Assembly (NCBI GenBank): GCA_902790635.1
Contig: CADASN010000006.1
Location: 28,784-92,783 of the forward strand
Direction: 5' to 3'
DNA: 64,000 nt
Source: an uncultured Bacteroidia bacterium
GTDB lineage: Bacteria > Bacteroidota > Bacteroidia > Bacteroidales > UBA932
In this document: positions 8,594-18,097 of the stretch, one piece after another
How the letters are laid out: each line of letters opens with the position of its first letter
Position numbering within the stretch: the stretch's first letter is position 1
Notes under the pieces: model-generated
Seen by the model: the letters and a program-made list of their open reading frames with translations, nothing else
Database searches by the model: none
Told to the model about the DNA's origin: nothing
Position numbers and translations under genes: made by a program

Positions 8594-9338
8594 GGATGCT
8601 CTCGTAGCCTTCTTTTTCAATCCGGTCCACCAGCTCCCGGCCGCCCGTGAGCACGATGCGGCCGTCCTTGAGCACGTGGACGATGTCGGGAACGATGTAT
8701 TCCAGCAGGCGCTGGTAGTGGGTGATCACGATGGCGGCGTTCTCCGGAGTCCGGAGCTTCTGCACGCCCTCGGCCACGATCCGCAGGGCATCCACGTCGA
8801 GGCCGGAATCCGTCTCGTCGAGGATGCTGAGGGTCGGCTCGAGCATCGCCATCTGGAACACTTCATTGCGCTTCTTCTCTCCGCCGGAGAAGCCGACATT
8901 GACCTCCCGCTTGGCAAACTCGCCTTTCATCTGCACGAGCGCCATCTTCTCTTTCAGCAACTTGAGGTATTCGCCCGGGGTCAGCTCCGGGAGCCCCTGC
9001 GCCTTGCGCCGGGCGGCCACCGCCGATTTCATGAAATTGGTGATGCTGACGCCGGGGATCTCCACCGGATACTGGAAACTCAGGAAAAGCCCCGCCCACG
9101 AACGCTCCTCCGGGCTGAGGGCGAGCAGGTCACGCCCGTCGTACAGGACGCTGCCGGCGGTGACCGTGTAGTTGGGGCGTCCGGCCAGGACGGCGCCGAG
9201 CGTGCTCTTGCCGGCTCCGTTGGGTCCCATCACGGCATGTACTTCGCCGCGGCGGATGGTCAGGTCCACCCCCTTGAGGATCTCCTTCCCCTCCACGGAG
9301 GCATGCAGATTCTTGATTTCCAGTAAGACTTTATTCAT
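8586..9338 (-). CDS. sufC: Fe-S assembly ATPase SufC
   Basis: The 250-residue ABC ATPase has Walker A GPNGAGKST (about 38-46), the SufC-type signature VGFSGGEKKRNE, Walker B LSILDETDSGLDVD and the H-loop VITHYQR. SufC hydrolyses ATP to open the SufB-SufD heterodimer during cluster assembly in the cytosol. It overlaps pnuC upstream (8 nt) and sufD downstream (8 nt), indicating tight translational coupling. Confidence 0.97.
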   Translation of the reverse strand: MNKVLLEIKNLHASVEGKEILKGVDLTIRRGEVHAVMGPNGAGKSTLGAVLAGRPNYTVTAGSVLYDGRDLLALSPEERSWAGLFLSFQYPVEIPGVSITNFMKSAVAARRKAQGLPELTPGEYLKLLKEKMALVQMKGEFAKREVNVGFSGGEKKRNEVFQMAMLEPTLSILDETDSGLDVDALRIVAEGVQKLRTPENAAIVITHYQRLLEYIVPDIVHVLKDGRIVLTGGRELVDRIEKEGYESIHG

Positions 9339-9936
9339 GTTTGTTGTACAGTTTTTTCCACGAGATGAGGGACCAGATGCCGTTGGCCAGGTAGAGCAGG
9401 CTTACGATCGGCATCAGATAGAGTCCGGAGATGATGTAGAGGACGATGTTGGCGGCGTTGACGACCAGCCACACGATCCAGCACTCCCAGCACTTCTGGG
9501 CGCTGAGGTACTGGGCCAGCAGCGTGAACATCAGCAGGTAGGAGTCGAGCCAGGGAGAGGGATCCGCCTGGAACACGTCCGGCCACTTGACGGGCAGCCA
9601 GTCCAGGCACATGGCCCAGACGGCGCCGAACACGCAGACGATCAGGATGAGCCCGGGCCATTGCTCCTTCGTGATGCGGCCGACCTTGAGGCGGCCCTCG
9701 TCGGAAGCGCTGCGCTCATTCTCCCGGGGATGCGTCCAGCGCCAGTGCCCGAAGGCATTGATGGCGAAGGACACCGGCTGCAGCAGCATCGCGCTGTAGA
9801 GATGCTGCCGCCAGAACAGGACAAACAGGAACACGTTGTACACGTATCCCACCCAGAAGTTATACTTCGAGTTGCGTCCCGCGAGGACGACGCAGGACAG
9901 GCCCAGGGCAGCCGATATGATTTCGATCCAACTCAT
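9331..9936 (-). CDS. pnuC: PnuC-family vitamin-precursor transporter
   Basis: The 201-residue membrane protein has the PnuC/SWEET-like pattern: [17 protein letters not shown] in the first half and [20 protein letters not shown] then [13 protein letters not shown] in the second, matching the W/N/Q-rich substrate pocket of PnuC. Members import nicotinamide riboside (PnuC), thiamine (PnuT) or riboflavin (PnuX) by facilitated diffusion; which one applies here cannot be decided. The gene lies between sufB and sufC, overlapping both (4 and 8 nt), an unusual place that ties it to Fe-S biogenesis at least transcriptionally. Confidence 0.85.
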   Translation of the reverse strand: MSWIEIISAALGLSCVVLAGRNSKYNFWVGYVYNVFLFVLFWRQHLYSAMLLQPVSFAINAFGHWRWTHPRENERSASDEGRLKVGRITKEQWPGLILIVCVFGAVWAMCLDWLPVKWPDVFQADPSPWLDSYLLMFTLLAQYLSAQKCWECWIVWLVVNAANIVLYIISGLYLMPIVSLLYLANGIWSLISWKKLYNKHE

Positions 9937-11384
9937 CCTACGGCACCTTCAAGTGAGACGGAAAGGAGTTTCTGCGCCTCCACGGCGAATTCCATCGGGA
10001 GGCGGGAGAGGACTTCGCGGGCATAGCCGCCCACGATGAGCGCGACGGCGTCCTCCGGGGCGATGCCGCGCTGGGTGCAGTAGAAGAGCTGGTCTTCGCT
10101 GATCTTGGAGGTCGTGGCCTCATGCTCCACGACGGCGTGCGGGTTCTGGCTGCGGATCACCGGGAAGGTATGCGCGCCGCAGCTGCTGCCGATCAGCAGC
10201 GAGTCGCACTGCGAATAATTGCGGGCGCCCTCCGCCGCAGGCCCCATCTGCACGAGACCGCGGTAACTGTTCTCGCTGTGGCCGGCGGAAATGCCTTTGG
10301 ACACCACCCGGCTGCGCGTGCCGCGCCCGAGGTGGATCATCTTGGTGCCCGTGTCGGCCTGCTGGTAATTGTTGGTCATCGCGACGCTGTAGAACTCGGA
10401 GGAGGAGTAATCCCCCTTGAGGATGGTGCTGGGGTATTTCCAGGTAATGGCGGAGCCGGTCTCCACCTGGGTCCAGCTCAGGTGCGAGCCGCTGCCCTTG
10501 CAGATGCCGCGCTTGGTCACCAGGTTGAGGATGCCGCCGCGTCCCTGCGCATCGCCGGGATACCAGTTCTGGACGGTGCTGTATTTGACGTCCGCGTCCT
10601 TCTCCACGATGATCTCCACCACGGCGGCATGCAGCTGGTTCTCATCGCGCATCGGGGCCGTGCAGCCCTCCATGTAGCTCACCTGGGAGCCTTCGTCCGC
10701 GATGATCAGCGTACGCTCGAACTGGCCGGTGCCGGAGGCGTTGATCCGGAAATAGCTGGACAGGTCCATCGGGCACTTGACCCCCTTGGGAATGTAGCAG
10801 AAGGAGCCGTCGGAGAAGACGGCGGAGTTGAGGGCCGCGTAGAAATTGTCCCCCACGGGGACGACCGAAGCCAGATGCCGTCGCACCAGGTCGGGATGCT
10901 CGCGGACCGCCTCGGAGAAGGAGCAGAAGATGATGCCCTGCTCTGCGAGGGTCTTGCGGAAGGTCGTGGTCACGCTCACGGAGTCGAAGACCGCGTCCAC
11001 CGCCACCTCGCCCTTCGGCTTGACCCCGGCCAGCACTTCCCGCTCGCGCAGGGGAATGCCCAGCTTGTCGAAAGTCTCCATCAGGGCCGGGTCGATCGTG
11101 TCCGGACGGTCTTCGTCACGCTTGGGGGCAGCCCAATAGATAATATCCTGGAAGTCAATCCGCGGCAGCTTGAGATGGCCCCACTGCGGCGGAGTCATCC
11201 GCTGCCACTTGCGGAAAGCGTCGAGGCGGAAATCCAGCAGCCACTCCGGCTCCTGCTTCTTGGCGGAGATGAGCCGGATGATATCTTCGTTCAGCCCTTT
11301 GGGCACATATTCCTGGTCGACTTCGGTCACGAAGCCTTCCTTGTACTCCTGGGCGGAGGAGAGGTCTTTGATCAGTTCGTCCAT
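9933..11384 (-). CDS. sufB: Fe-S cluster assembly protein SufB
   Basis: The 483-residue protein matches SufB from [18 protein letters not shown] to the C-terminal [19 protein letters not shown] and [18 protein letters not shown]. Family hallmarks such as YMEGCTAPM and the Cys-containing core are present. SufB is the scaffold on which [Fe-S] clusters are built with SufC and SufD. It is the first gene of sufB-pnuC-sufC-sufD-ispE-flippase. No cysteine desulfurase SufS or SufE follows, so sulfur must come from a gene outside the window. A perfect -7 box lies 8 nt upstream of the ATG. Confidence 0.97.
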   Translation of the reverse strand: MDELIKDLSSAQEYKEGFVTEVDQEYVPKGLNEDIIRLISAKKQEPEWLLDFRLDAFRKWQRMTPPQWGHLKLPRIDFQDIIYWAAPKRDEDRPDTIDPALMETFDKLGIPLREREVLAGVKPKGEVAVDAVFDSVSVTTTFRKTLAEQGIIFCSFSEAVREHPDLVRRHLASVVPVGDNFYAALNSAVFSDGSFCYIPKGVKCPMDLSSYFRINASGTGQFERTLIIADEGSQVSYMEGCTAPMRDENQLHAAVVEIIVEKDADVKYSTVQNWYPGDAQGRGGILNLVTKRGICKGSGSHLSWTQVETGSAITWKYPSTILKGDYSSSEFYSVAMTNNYQQADTGTKMIHLGRGTRSRVVSKGISAGHSENSYRGLVQMGPAAEGARNYSQCDSLLIGSSCGAHTFPVIRSQNPHAVVEHEATTSKISEDQLFYCTQRGIAPEDAVALIVGGYAREVLSRLPMEFAVEAQKLLSVSLEGAVG

Positions 11385-11392
11385 TGAAATGT

Positions 11393-11400
11393 CAAAGATA
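11393..11400 (-). promoter_or_regulatory. -7 box of the suf operon
   Basis: Complement reads TATCTTTG, perfect TAnnTTTG, ending 8 nt before the sufB ATG. The mRNA would have almost no leader. Confidence 0.65.
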
Positions 11401-11477
11401 ACGATTCTATCCTAAATCCGCAAGCGGTGCACTTTGGCAGGGGATTTGTTGTAGGATGGGACCAAAAACATGCAGAC

Positions 11478-12470
11478 ATGAATCGACTTCACCTCCCGGT
11501 CCTGACGGCCGTCATCCTGCTGCTGTGCGCAGCCGGTGCCGCCCGGGCCCAATCCATCTGCTTCTGGACCGACGATGCCGACGTCGTCCCGGTCCGCATC
11601 TATGTCGATCAGGAATACATCGGCGACGTGACCGCCGCCTTCTCCCAACAACCGGTTCTGGACACCGAGGGCACCCTAAGCGTGGACACTACGCCCCAGC
11701 GCCACGAACTCACCGCCGTGGACAAGTACGGACGCGTCTATAAAGGCTGGTCCGGCCATGTCAATCCCCGCGAAGGAGAGATCCTGTACCTGCGCATCCG
11801 GGGCGGACGCTTCCGCGAAGTGGACCGTGCGGACTACAATTTCGTCTTCCTGGACTGGGCGCCGCTCTTCCTGTACACCCGCCCCCACCGCCACTACCAT
11901 CTCCCCGACCTCAGCCCGCTGGAGGACAACGGGCCGCTGATCGGGATGGCCGTAGCCGCCGTGGGCGCATCGGCCGCGATGGGCGTGGCCACCGCCAAGA
12001 ACTGGGACCAGCCGGACAGCCGCTTCCCGTATTTCGCCATCGGGCTGGGCACGGAGTATTTCTCCACCCTGAAGAACTGGCGCAACGTGGTGCAGATGAA
12101 AGCCCGCTTCGGCGGACTGGGCGGCCTGTCCCTGCTGGCCGACGCCGGTTTCTCTTATTTCCCGTATACGGGCATTTCCTCCTACGGCGCCGGGTACGAG
12201 GAGCTGCGCCTGCGCGGCGACACCGCTTTCACCTGGAGCATCGGAGCGACGCTGGACTACGGCGGATTCAACTTCGGCGTCCGCTACAAACCGGCGTTCG
12301 GGACCTCGGACGACACCTTCCTGATGGGCCGCGTGGCCTATGACTGGTGGGTCTCGAAGCACTTCGGGCTCGACTTCCATGCCGGATTCGGCGTGGGCGG
12401 CTACGGCACGGAAGGCTTGATGGATCACTACGATTTCCCGTTCGGGATCGGCTTCCTGGTCAGGCTGTAG
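11478..12470 (+). CDS. secreted protein of unknown function, probably outer-membrane associated
   Basis: The 330-residue product starts with a signal peptide (MNRLHLPVLTAVILLLCAAGAARAQ). Next comes a small beta-rich segment (VRIYVDQEYIGDVTAAF), a hydrophobic stretch near residue 160 (IGMAVAAVGASAAMGVATA), and a C-terminal half with alternating aromatic strands ending in GIGFLVRL, suggestive of an outer-membrane beta-barrel. No family was recognised with confidence. The ATG at 11478 is preferred over the in-frame one at 11427 because it starts the signal peptide. The sodium symporter gene begins 4 nt after its stop, so the two are probably co-transcribed. Confidence 0.65.
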   Translation: MNRLHLPVLTAVILLLCAAGAARAQSICFWTDDADVVPVRIYVDQEYIGDVTAAFSQQPVLDTEGTLSVDTTPQRHELTAVDKYGRVYKGWSGHVNPREGEILYLRIRGGRFREVDRADYNFVFLDWAPLFLYTRPHRHYHLPDLSPLEDNGPLIGMAVAAVGASAAMGVATAKNWDQPDSRFPYFAIGLGTEYFSTLKNWRNVVQMKARFGGLGGLSLLADAGFSYFPYTGISSYGAGYEELRLRGDTAFTWSIGATLDYGGFNFGVRYKPAFGTSDDTFLMGRVAYDWWVSKHFGLDFHAGFGVGGYGTEGLMDHYDFPFGIGFLVRL

Positions 12471-12473
12471 CGG

Positions 12474-13988
12474 ATGTCCCCGGTCGTTCTCCTGCTTGCC
12501 GTCGCACTCTACCTCGCCGCCGTCATCGGCGTCGGGTGGCGGATCGCGCGGCAGCCGCAGGGGAGCGCCGACTTTTTCCGCGGCGGGCGGAAGTCCCCCT
12601 GGTGGGCCGTGGCCGTGGCGATGGTCAGTACCTCCATCTCGGGGATCACTTTCGTGTCCGTGCCCGGCATGGTCGAGGCCTCGCAATGGTCCTACCTGCA
12701 GATGGCCGTGGGCTTCGTCGCCGGCTATGCCGTCATCGCTTACGTGCTGCTGCCGCTCTACTACCGCCTCAACCTGAGCAGCCTCTACACTTGGCTGGAG
12801 GAGCGCTTCGGCGCCTGGAGCCACCGCGCCGGTGCGGCTTTTTTCCTGCTCTCCAAAGTGCTCATCTGCGGGGTGCGCATGTACCTGACGGCCATCGTGC
12901 TGCAATTGGTGGTCTTCGATCCGCTGGGCATCCCCTTCGCGGTCAACGTGGCCGCCACGATGCTCTGCGTCTGGCTCTACACCTTCCGCGGCGGGGTGCG
13001 TTCGCTGGTCTGGACCGACATGATCCAGACGCTGGCGCTGATCACCGTGGTGGTGCTCTGCCTGGTGCAGATCGGACGCGTGATGGGGATGGACTTCGGG
13101 GCGATGTGCGGAAGCATCCCGGATTCCGGGATGAGCCGGATCTGGTTCTTCGACGACTGGCGGGACAAGCGCTTCTTCTGGAAGCAGTTCTTCGCCGGGA
13201 TGTTTACCACCATCGCGATGACGGGCCTGGATCAGGACATGATGCAGAAGAACTTGTCCTGCAGGACCTTGCGTGAGAGCCAGCGGAATATGATGAGCTA
13301 CGGGGCCGCCTTCATCCCCGTGAACCTGCTCTTCCTCGCCCTGGGCGTGCTGCTTTACCGCTTCGCCGCCTCGTCCGGCTTGTCCGTCGCGCAGCCGGAT
13401 GACCTGTTCCCGGCGATCGCCTGCGGGCGGGATGCCGCCGGGCAGGCCTGGATGCCGCCCGTGGTCAGCCTGCTGTTCGTGCTGGGGCTGACCGCCTCCG
13501 CATTCAGCAGCTCCGGCTCCGCCCTCAACGCGCTGACCACCACCTTCACCCTGGACTTCCTGCATGCCGACAAGCGGCAGGACGAAGCGGGACTGCTGCG
13601 CACCCGGCGGCGGGTGCATGCCGCGACCGCCGTCGTGCTCGGGCTCGTGATCCTGGGCTTCGGCGCTATCCGCGACGGGAGTGTGATCAACGCCATCTAT
13701 ACCGTCGCGGGCTACACCTACGGTCCCCTGCTGGGGCTCTTCTTCTTCGGCATCCTGACGCGGCGGCGCGTGCGCGACCGCTGGGTCCCCGTGATCTGCC
13801 TGCTGTCTCCTGTACTATGCTACATCCTGTCCGCCCACAGTGCCGAATGGCTGGGCGGCTACCGGATCGGTTTCGAACTGCTGCTGATCAATGCCGGCCT
13901 CACCTGGCTCGGCCTGTGGCTGAGCGGGACCGGACTGGGGAAAATGGAGTCCGCGATGATCAGATCCGGATCATCAGCCCGGCGTTGA
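12474..13988 (+). CDS. sodium:solute symporter (SSS family)
   Basis: The 504-residue integral membrane protein has the SSS pattern of about 13 helices, beginning with LLLAVALYLAAVIGVGW and SADFFRGGRKSPWWAVAVAM. The family motif region appears as WTDMIQTLALIT, followed by TTIAMTGLDQDMMQKNLSCR and TASAFSSSGSALNALTT, which contains the sodium-site serines. It imports a solute with sodium across the inner membrane; sugars or sialic-acid-like compounds are typical for this branch, but the substrate is not readable. It follows the secreted protein gene closely, and its 3' end overlaps the convergent TonB-receptor gene by 29 bp. Confidence 0.9.
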   Translation: MSPVVLLLAVALYLAAVIGVGWRIARQPQGSADFFRGGRKSPWWAVAVAMVSTSISGITFVSVPGMVEASQWSYLQMAVGFVAGYAVIAYVLLPLYYRLNLSSLYTWLEERFGAWSHRAGAAFFLLSKVLICGVRMYLTAIVLQLVVFDPLGIPFAVNVAATMLCVWLYTFRGGVRSLVWTDMIQTLALITVVVLCLVQIGRVMGMDFGAMCGSIPDSGMSRIWFFDDWRDKRFFWKQFFAGMFTTIAMTGLDQDMMQKNLSCRTLRESQRNMMSYGAAFIPVNLLFLALGVLLYRFAASSGLSVAQPDDLFPAIACGRDAAGQAWMPPVVSLLFVLGLTASAFSSSGSALNALTTTFTLDFLHADKRQDEAGLLRTRRRVHAATAVVLGLVILGFGAIRDGSVINAIYTVAGYTYGPLLGLFFFGILTRRRVRDRWVPVICLLSPVLCYILSAHSAEWLGGYRIGFELLLINAGLTWLGLWLSGTGLGKMESAMIRSGSSARR

Positions 13989-15858
13989 GCCAGAGACCGG
14001 GCATCAACAAGCCTCCGTAGTCGAAATAGACCGTATTGGCGAGATTCTCCGCTTCGACATACAAGCGCAGCGAGCCCTGCCGGATCCAGCCCGTCTCGAA
14101 TCCCAGGTTGGCATTCAGCAGGAAGTACGGCTTGTAGGGCTGCGTCGTGTGGTCGGCGGCCGCATAATTGCCGGCCCGGTCGTAGAGCGTACCGCTGAGC
14201 TCCAGCTCGAGCCGGTCGGTCCAGGGAGAGAGTAACAAATTGAGCGAAAACTTGTTGCGCATGAAATCCAACGCATACTCCGAGATGAGCCCGGCGCTCC
14301 CCTTGCTGGACCAGAGATGTCCGTAGAGCAGCGTAACACCGCGAAGCCAGGTCTCGCTCCGGTACTCTGCCCGCAGGTCTCCGCCCCAAGTATCCAGCCG
14401 GGTCAGCTGCATGCACTGCCAGTCGGCGTCTGCAGACTCCCGCACCCAGTCGATCACATTCCGGCTGCGCCGGTAGAAGCCCGTTGCGCCCAGCGTGAAC
14501 GACCCCGCTCCCCAGACAGCTCCCGCCTTGAGCGTCAGCGCCTTTTCCGGATGCAGGTCCGGGTTGCCCTTGTGGCCGGGCGCCGTATAATAGAGGTCCG
14601 TGAAGGTGGGCAGCCGCATGGATTGGGACACACCCGCATCCAGATGCCAGTTCCGGGACGGGCGCCAGTCCAGGTGCGCATTCCACAGCGGCGCAGCCCC
14701 GTAAGGAGACAGCGCGATGCCGGCGGAAGCCTGGATGCCCAGCCGCTCGCCGTCCCAGCTATGCCGCAGGAAGATGTCTCCCGCATGCCGGATTTTCATC
14801 TTCGTGTAGCTCCGGTCATAGCCCGGCACCTGCAACCGCTGCGCAGGCACGGCTCCGGCCTGGATCGCATCGCCCAGGACCGTGCTGAGGAGGTAGTTGC
14901 AGGCATAGTCGGCCACCAGGCTGGTCGTGCCGGCGCTCCAGCGGAGAGCCGCCGTCGCATGCGCGCCGTAATTGTCGGTCTGGTGGTGGTTGTAGGGCAC
15001 TTTCGCTTCGCTGCCGCGGATCAGCTGGAAGCAGTCGAAATTCTTGCGGTAGGACACCCACGCGGCCAGGGACCAGGGGCCCGCCGTCTTCATCCAGCGC
15101 AGCGAGGCCAGTGCCGTGGAGGTCCGTTCGTACTGCTCCGGATAGGCCAGCGAATAGAATCCGGCTGCGCCGAAATCCCGCTTCTGCCAGCCCGCCTGCG
15201 CATCGAAGGTGCCCGCTTTCCCCGCCTCAAAGAGGATGCGGCCGTAGGCGTTGTAGTTCGTGAAATCCGTACACGGCCGGTAGCCGTCGCTCCGCCGCAG
15301 CGAGCCCGCGCCAAACAGCGTGAGCCGTTCGCCAGCGGTACGCAGGGCGCCGCTCAGGTTGGCGTAGGCGTAGCCGTGGCTCCCGCCGGTCAGGTTGGCG
15401 CGCAGGTAGTTGCCGTCGCTCATCCGGGTCCGCACATTCACCGCGCCGGTCAGGCCGGTATTGCCGCCGATGCCCTCGATCAGGTCCATGCCGCCGATGA
15501 TGTCGGAGTCCACCGGCAGGCTGTGGCTCTGGTGGCCCGTCCGCGCGTCCGTGAAATCGACGCCGTTCAGCTGGATCATCGTCTGGTCGGGGCTGCCGCC
15601 CCGGATCCCGATGTCGGTCTGGACGCTCTTGCCTCCGCGTTCGCGGATGTCGATGGAAGGGCAGAGCCGCAGCAGCTGCTCCAGCGTCCGCGCCTGGGCG
15701 GCCGGGATGCGCGAAGCCGTCACCAGTTCGTCCTGCGTGGTCAGGGCCTGCAGTGCCGTACGGCGCTCCGAAGAGACCACCACCAGGTTTAGGGTATCCT
15801 GCGCCGGGAGTGGAGCTGCCGTCAGGAAGCCCCAAAACAATAATGCACTGATTGTCAT
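13960..15858 (-). CDS. TonB-dependent outer-membrane receptor (BtuB/FepA-like size)
   Basis: The 632-residue protein has a signal peptide, then a plug domain (RTLEQLLRLCPSIDIRERGG, GIRGGSPDQTMIQLNGVDF, MDLIEGIGGN) and a 22-strand-type barrel of short amphipathic segments. A barrel motif PTFTDLYYTAPGHKGNPDL is present, and the end is AGLMIRI. It lacks the carboxypeptidase-like N-terminal domain of SusC proteins and has no SusD partner, so it more likely takes up a vitamin, siderophore or metal complex than a glycan. It is the last gene of a four-gene minus-strand operon, 9 nt after the M28 peptidase stop. Confidence 0.9.
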   Translation of the reverse strand: MTISALLFWGFLTAAPLPAQDTLNLVVVSSERRTALQALTTQDELVTASRIPAAQARTLEQLLRLCPSIDIRERGGKSVQTDIGIRGGSPDQTMIQLNGVDFTDARTGHQSHSLPVDSDIIGGMDLIEGIGGNTGLTGAVNVRTRMSDGNYLRANLTGGSHGYAYANLSGALRTAGERLTLFGAGSLRRSDGYRPCTDFTNYNAYGRILFEAGKAGTFDAQAGWQKRDFGAAGFYSLAYPEQYERTSTALASLRWMKTAGPWSLAAWVSYRKNFDCFQLIRGSEAKVPYNHHQTDNYGAHATAALRWSAGTTSLVADYACNYLLSTVLGDAIQAGAVPAQRLQVPGYDRSYTKMKIRHAGDIFLRHSWDGERLGIQASAGIALSPYGAAPLWNAHLDWRPSRNWHLDAGVSQSMRLPTFTDLYYTAPGHKGNPDLHPEKALTLKAGAVWGAGSFTLGATGFYRRSRNVIDWVRESADADWQCMQLTRLDTWGGDLRAEYRSETWLRGVTLLYGHLWSSKGSAGLISEYALDFMRNKFSLNLLLSPWTDRLELELSGTLYDRAGNYAAADHTTQPYKPYFLLNANLGFETGWIRQGSLRLYVEAENLANTVYFDYGGLLMPGLWLNAGLMIRI

Positions 15859-15867
15859 TCCTTTTCC

Positions 15868-17334
15868 TTACTCCTTGTAGAGTCCCTCCCGGGAGAGGAG
15901 GTGGCCCAGGTTGGCGATGCCGTAGGCCGTCACCGCCTGAACGACGGCAGAGTGCTCCAGATATACGGGAATGAGTTTGTCATACAGGTCGTCCTCCGTG
16001 TGCCAGATGTCCCGGTAGTTGAAATCGTAGCCGAACACGTCGCTCTCGCGGAAAGAGATGGCCGGCACGCCGTTCATGGCGAAATAGGCGTGGTCGGAGC
16101 CTCCGGCGCTGGTCGGACGGGGGCGTGCCTCCTCCTGCTTCATGACGGTGAACGGGATCTCCGGGTTGTAATCCGCGAGCGGTTTGCAAGCCTCCACGAA
16201 ATCATCGTACATCGCCGGCGGGACGGTGATGGAACTCGCCGCCAGCGGACCGCCGTCGCGGTTGAAATAATTGGAAATCTTGTCCCAGGGCACGGTCTTG
16301 TTCAGCACGAAATACTTCGATCCCAGCAGGCCGTATTCTTCGGCCGTCCAGATGCAGAACATGATGGAGCGCTTGGGTTTCGCACCGGCTGCGGCGAGCA
16401 GGCGGGCGGCCTCCATCGTTACGCAGACGCCCTGTCCGTCGTCCGTGGAGCCGGTGGCGATGTCGTAGGCATCCAGGTGGCTGCCCATCAGCACATACTC
16501 ATCCGGATATTTCGTCCCCTTGATGACGGCGAGGATGTTGTGGTACTTCATCGGGCCCGGGAAGAAATGGTTGCGGATATCGAACTCCAGCTGGAAGTCC
16601 TGCCGGTCCACCACTTTCTGCCGGATCAGGGCGAACTGGTGCTCGTCGAGCAGGATGTCGCAGGCCGTCGGCAGCGTGTCCATCGTCAGATTGAAGCACA
16701 TGGCCCGGTTGTAGAGCACCTGCATCGGGAGCTTGGCCGGACGGATGAAGCCGAGCACGCCGGCATCGACCATCTGCCGGTACATCGGGACCTGAACCTC
16801 TTTGTTGCCTTCGGCCAGCTGCGCGGCGCGCGTGGAGTCCGCCTTGGCGCTGGCATCGAGGGCCAGTCCGCTGGTCGGACCGGTCTCGATCAGCACCCAG
16901 GCGCCTTTCAGAGCGCCTTTGACGCGGTCGAACTCCCGCTGGTTCTTAGGCTCCAGCAGCACGCGTCCCTTCTGGGGACCGCGGGTGCCCGCGGTGTAGG
17001 CGGGCGTCCCGAAATGCAGCACCATGCCGTCCTCCGACAGCATGCGGCCGGACCAGGGCCCCCGGTCGAAGCCGACTCCGATCTCGACAGCCTCCTGGAC
17101 CGTCACTTCCAGGCCCCAGGAGCGGAACTGCTGCACGACCCAGTCTTCAGCGTGGTGCAACATGTGGGTGCCGACAAGCCGCCCGCCGATGTTGCGGGCG
17201 ATGTAGTCGGCATGCTCCATGGTACGGTTGTCCGTGCGGCCCATTTCGAGCACGGCCTTGACGGTCTTGTCCTGCGCGTTCACGGCCAGGGAGACGGTCA
17301 GGAACAGCATGAGGAGGGAAAAGCTATGTTTCAT
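15868..17334 (-). CDS. M28-family zinc aminopeptidase, secreted
   Basis: A signal peptide (MKHSFSLLMLFLTVSLAVNA) precedes a 488-residue peptidase with an inserted PA-like domain and the complete M28 metal site: GSHLDAYDIATG (His, Asp), STDDGQG (bridging Asp), WTAEEYGLLGS (catalytic Glu and ligand), FNRDGG (Asp) and IWHTEDD (His). It should remove N-terminal residues from peptides in the periplasm or at the cell surface. It sits between the DUF3108 gene (12-nt gap) and the TonB receptor (9-nt gap), so peptide degradation and uptake may be linked; that link is inference. Confidence 0.93.
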   Translation of the reverse strand: MKHSFSLLMLFLTVSLAVNAQDKTVKAVLEMGRTDNRTMEHADYIARNIGGRLVGTHMLHHAEDWVVQQFRSWGLEVTVQEAVEIGVGFDRGPWSGRMLSEDGMVLHFGTPAYTAGTRGPQKGRVLLEPKNQREFDRVKGALKGAWVLIETGPTSGLALDASAKADSTRAAQLAEGNKEVQVPMYRQMVDAGVLGFIRPAKLPMQVLYNRAMCFNLTMDTLPTACDILLDEHQFALIRQKVVDRQDFQLEFDIRNHFFPGPMKYHNILAVIKGTKYPDEYVLMGSHLDAYDIATGSTDDGQGVCVTMEAARLLAAAGAKPKRSIMFCIWTAEEYGLLGSKYFVLNKTVPWDKISNYFNRDGGPLAASSITVPPAMYDDFVEACKPLADYNPEIPFTVMKQEEARPRPTSAGGSDHAYFAMNGVPAISFRESDVFGYDFNYRDIWHTEDDLYDKLIPVYLEHSAVVQAVTAYGIANLGHLLSREGLYKE

Positions 17335-17346
17335 GATTCTAACGGT

Positions 17347-18096
17347 TTATTCTTGGATGGTGACGGACATGAACCCGGAACTCAGCGCGGCTTCCAGGAT
17401 GAGGATGCGACGGTCGTCGCCGCAGGAGCGCCAGATATGGAGTTCGTTGCCGCTCCCGTTCTCCATCAGGCCGCGTTCGGTGAGTTTCACCACGAACTCC
17501 TCGGACTCCCGGTCAGGGACCTTGTCCGGGTCCGGCCCGGCGCAGGAGAGCGTAGCGGCAAAGGACTTGCCGCCCATCAGGACATGCATCTGAATGGGAG
17601 CGTCCGAAGGGGAGAGCTTGCGGAAGCGCACGTCGTGCAGCAGCGAGAGCAGGTCCATGGTGCGCCCGTCCAGCGGGAACGTGGTCCGGACGCTGTCCTG
17701 CGGACTGGTGACCGCCAGGGATTCGATGGTGCGGCTGTCCGCATCATAGTCGTATTCGAAGACCCCGGCGAATTTCTTCTTCGTGAACGGGTTGACAAAA
17801 TGCACCGGCGCCAGATCCCGCCGGTCCAGCCAGGTCTCGGCGACATAGTCCGACCCCAGGAACAGGCGGAAGACGGGGGTCGTCTTGATAGAGGCTTTGG
17901 AGTGATAGACTTCCTCGTCATCCCACTCCCCCTTTTCGAACGAGATGGAGGCCGTGGCCACCTTCGTGTTGAGGGCACCCATTTTGTACCGGACTGCGTA
18001 TTTGACCGTCCCCAGCGCCTCCGGCGCAAGGCTCCGGGCGCCGCAGACAGCCCCGGACGCAAACAGGACGGACAGGATGAGCAGGAATCTTTTCAT
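17347..18096 (-). CDS. DUF3108 periplasmic protein
   Basis: The 249-residue protein starts with a signal peptide (MKRFLLILSVLFASGAVCGA), followed by the DUF3108 pattern: LGTVKYAVRYKMGALNTKVA, then LGSDYVAETWLDRRDLAPVH, FEYDYDADSR and LDGRTMDLLSLLHDVRF. DUF3108 proteins are common envelope proteins of Bacteroidetes, with a lipocalin/LolA-like look but no settled function. The ATG at 18096 follows the upstream stop by one base (TGAGATG), so it is second in the four-gene operon. The earlier in-frame start would run into the preceding gene. Confidence 0.8.
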   Translation of the reverse strand: MKRFLLILSVLFASGAVCGARSLAPEALGTVKYAVRYKMGALNTKVATASISFEKGEWDDEEVYHSKASIKTTPVFRLFLGSDYVAETWLDRRDLAPVHFVNPFTKKKFAGVFEYDYDADSRTIESLAVTSPQDSVRTTFPLDGRTMDLLSLLHDVRFRKLSPSDAPIQMHVLMGGKSFAATLSCAGPDPDKVPDRESEEFVVKLTERGLMENGSGNELHIWRSCGDDRRILILEAALSSGFMSVTIQE

Positions 18097-18097
18097 C

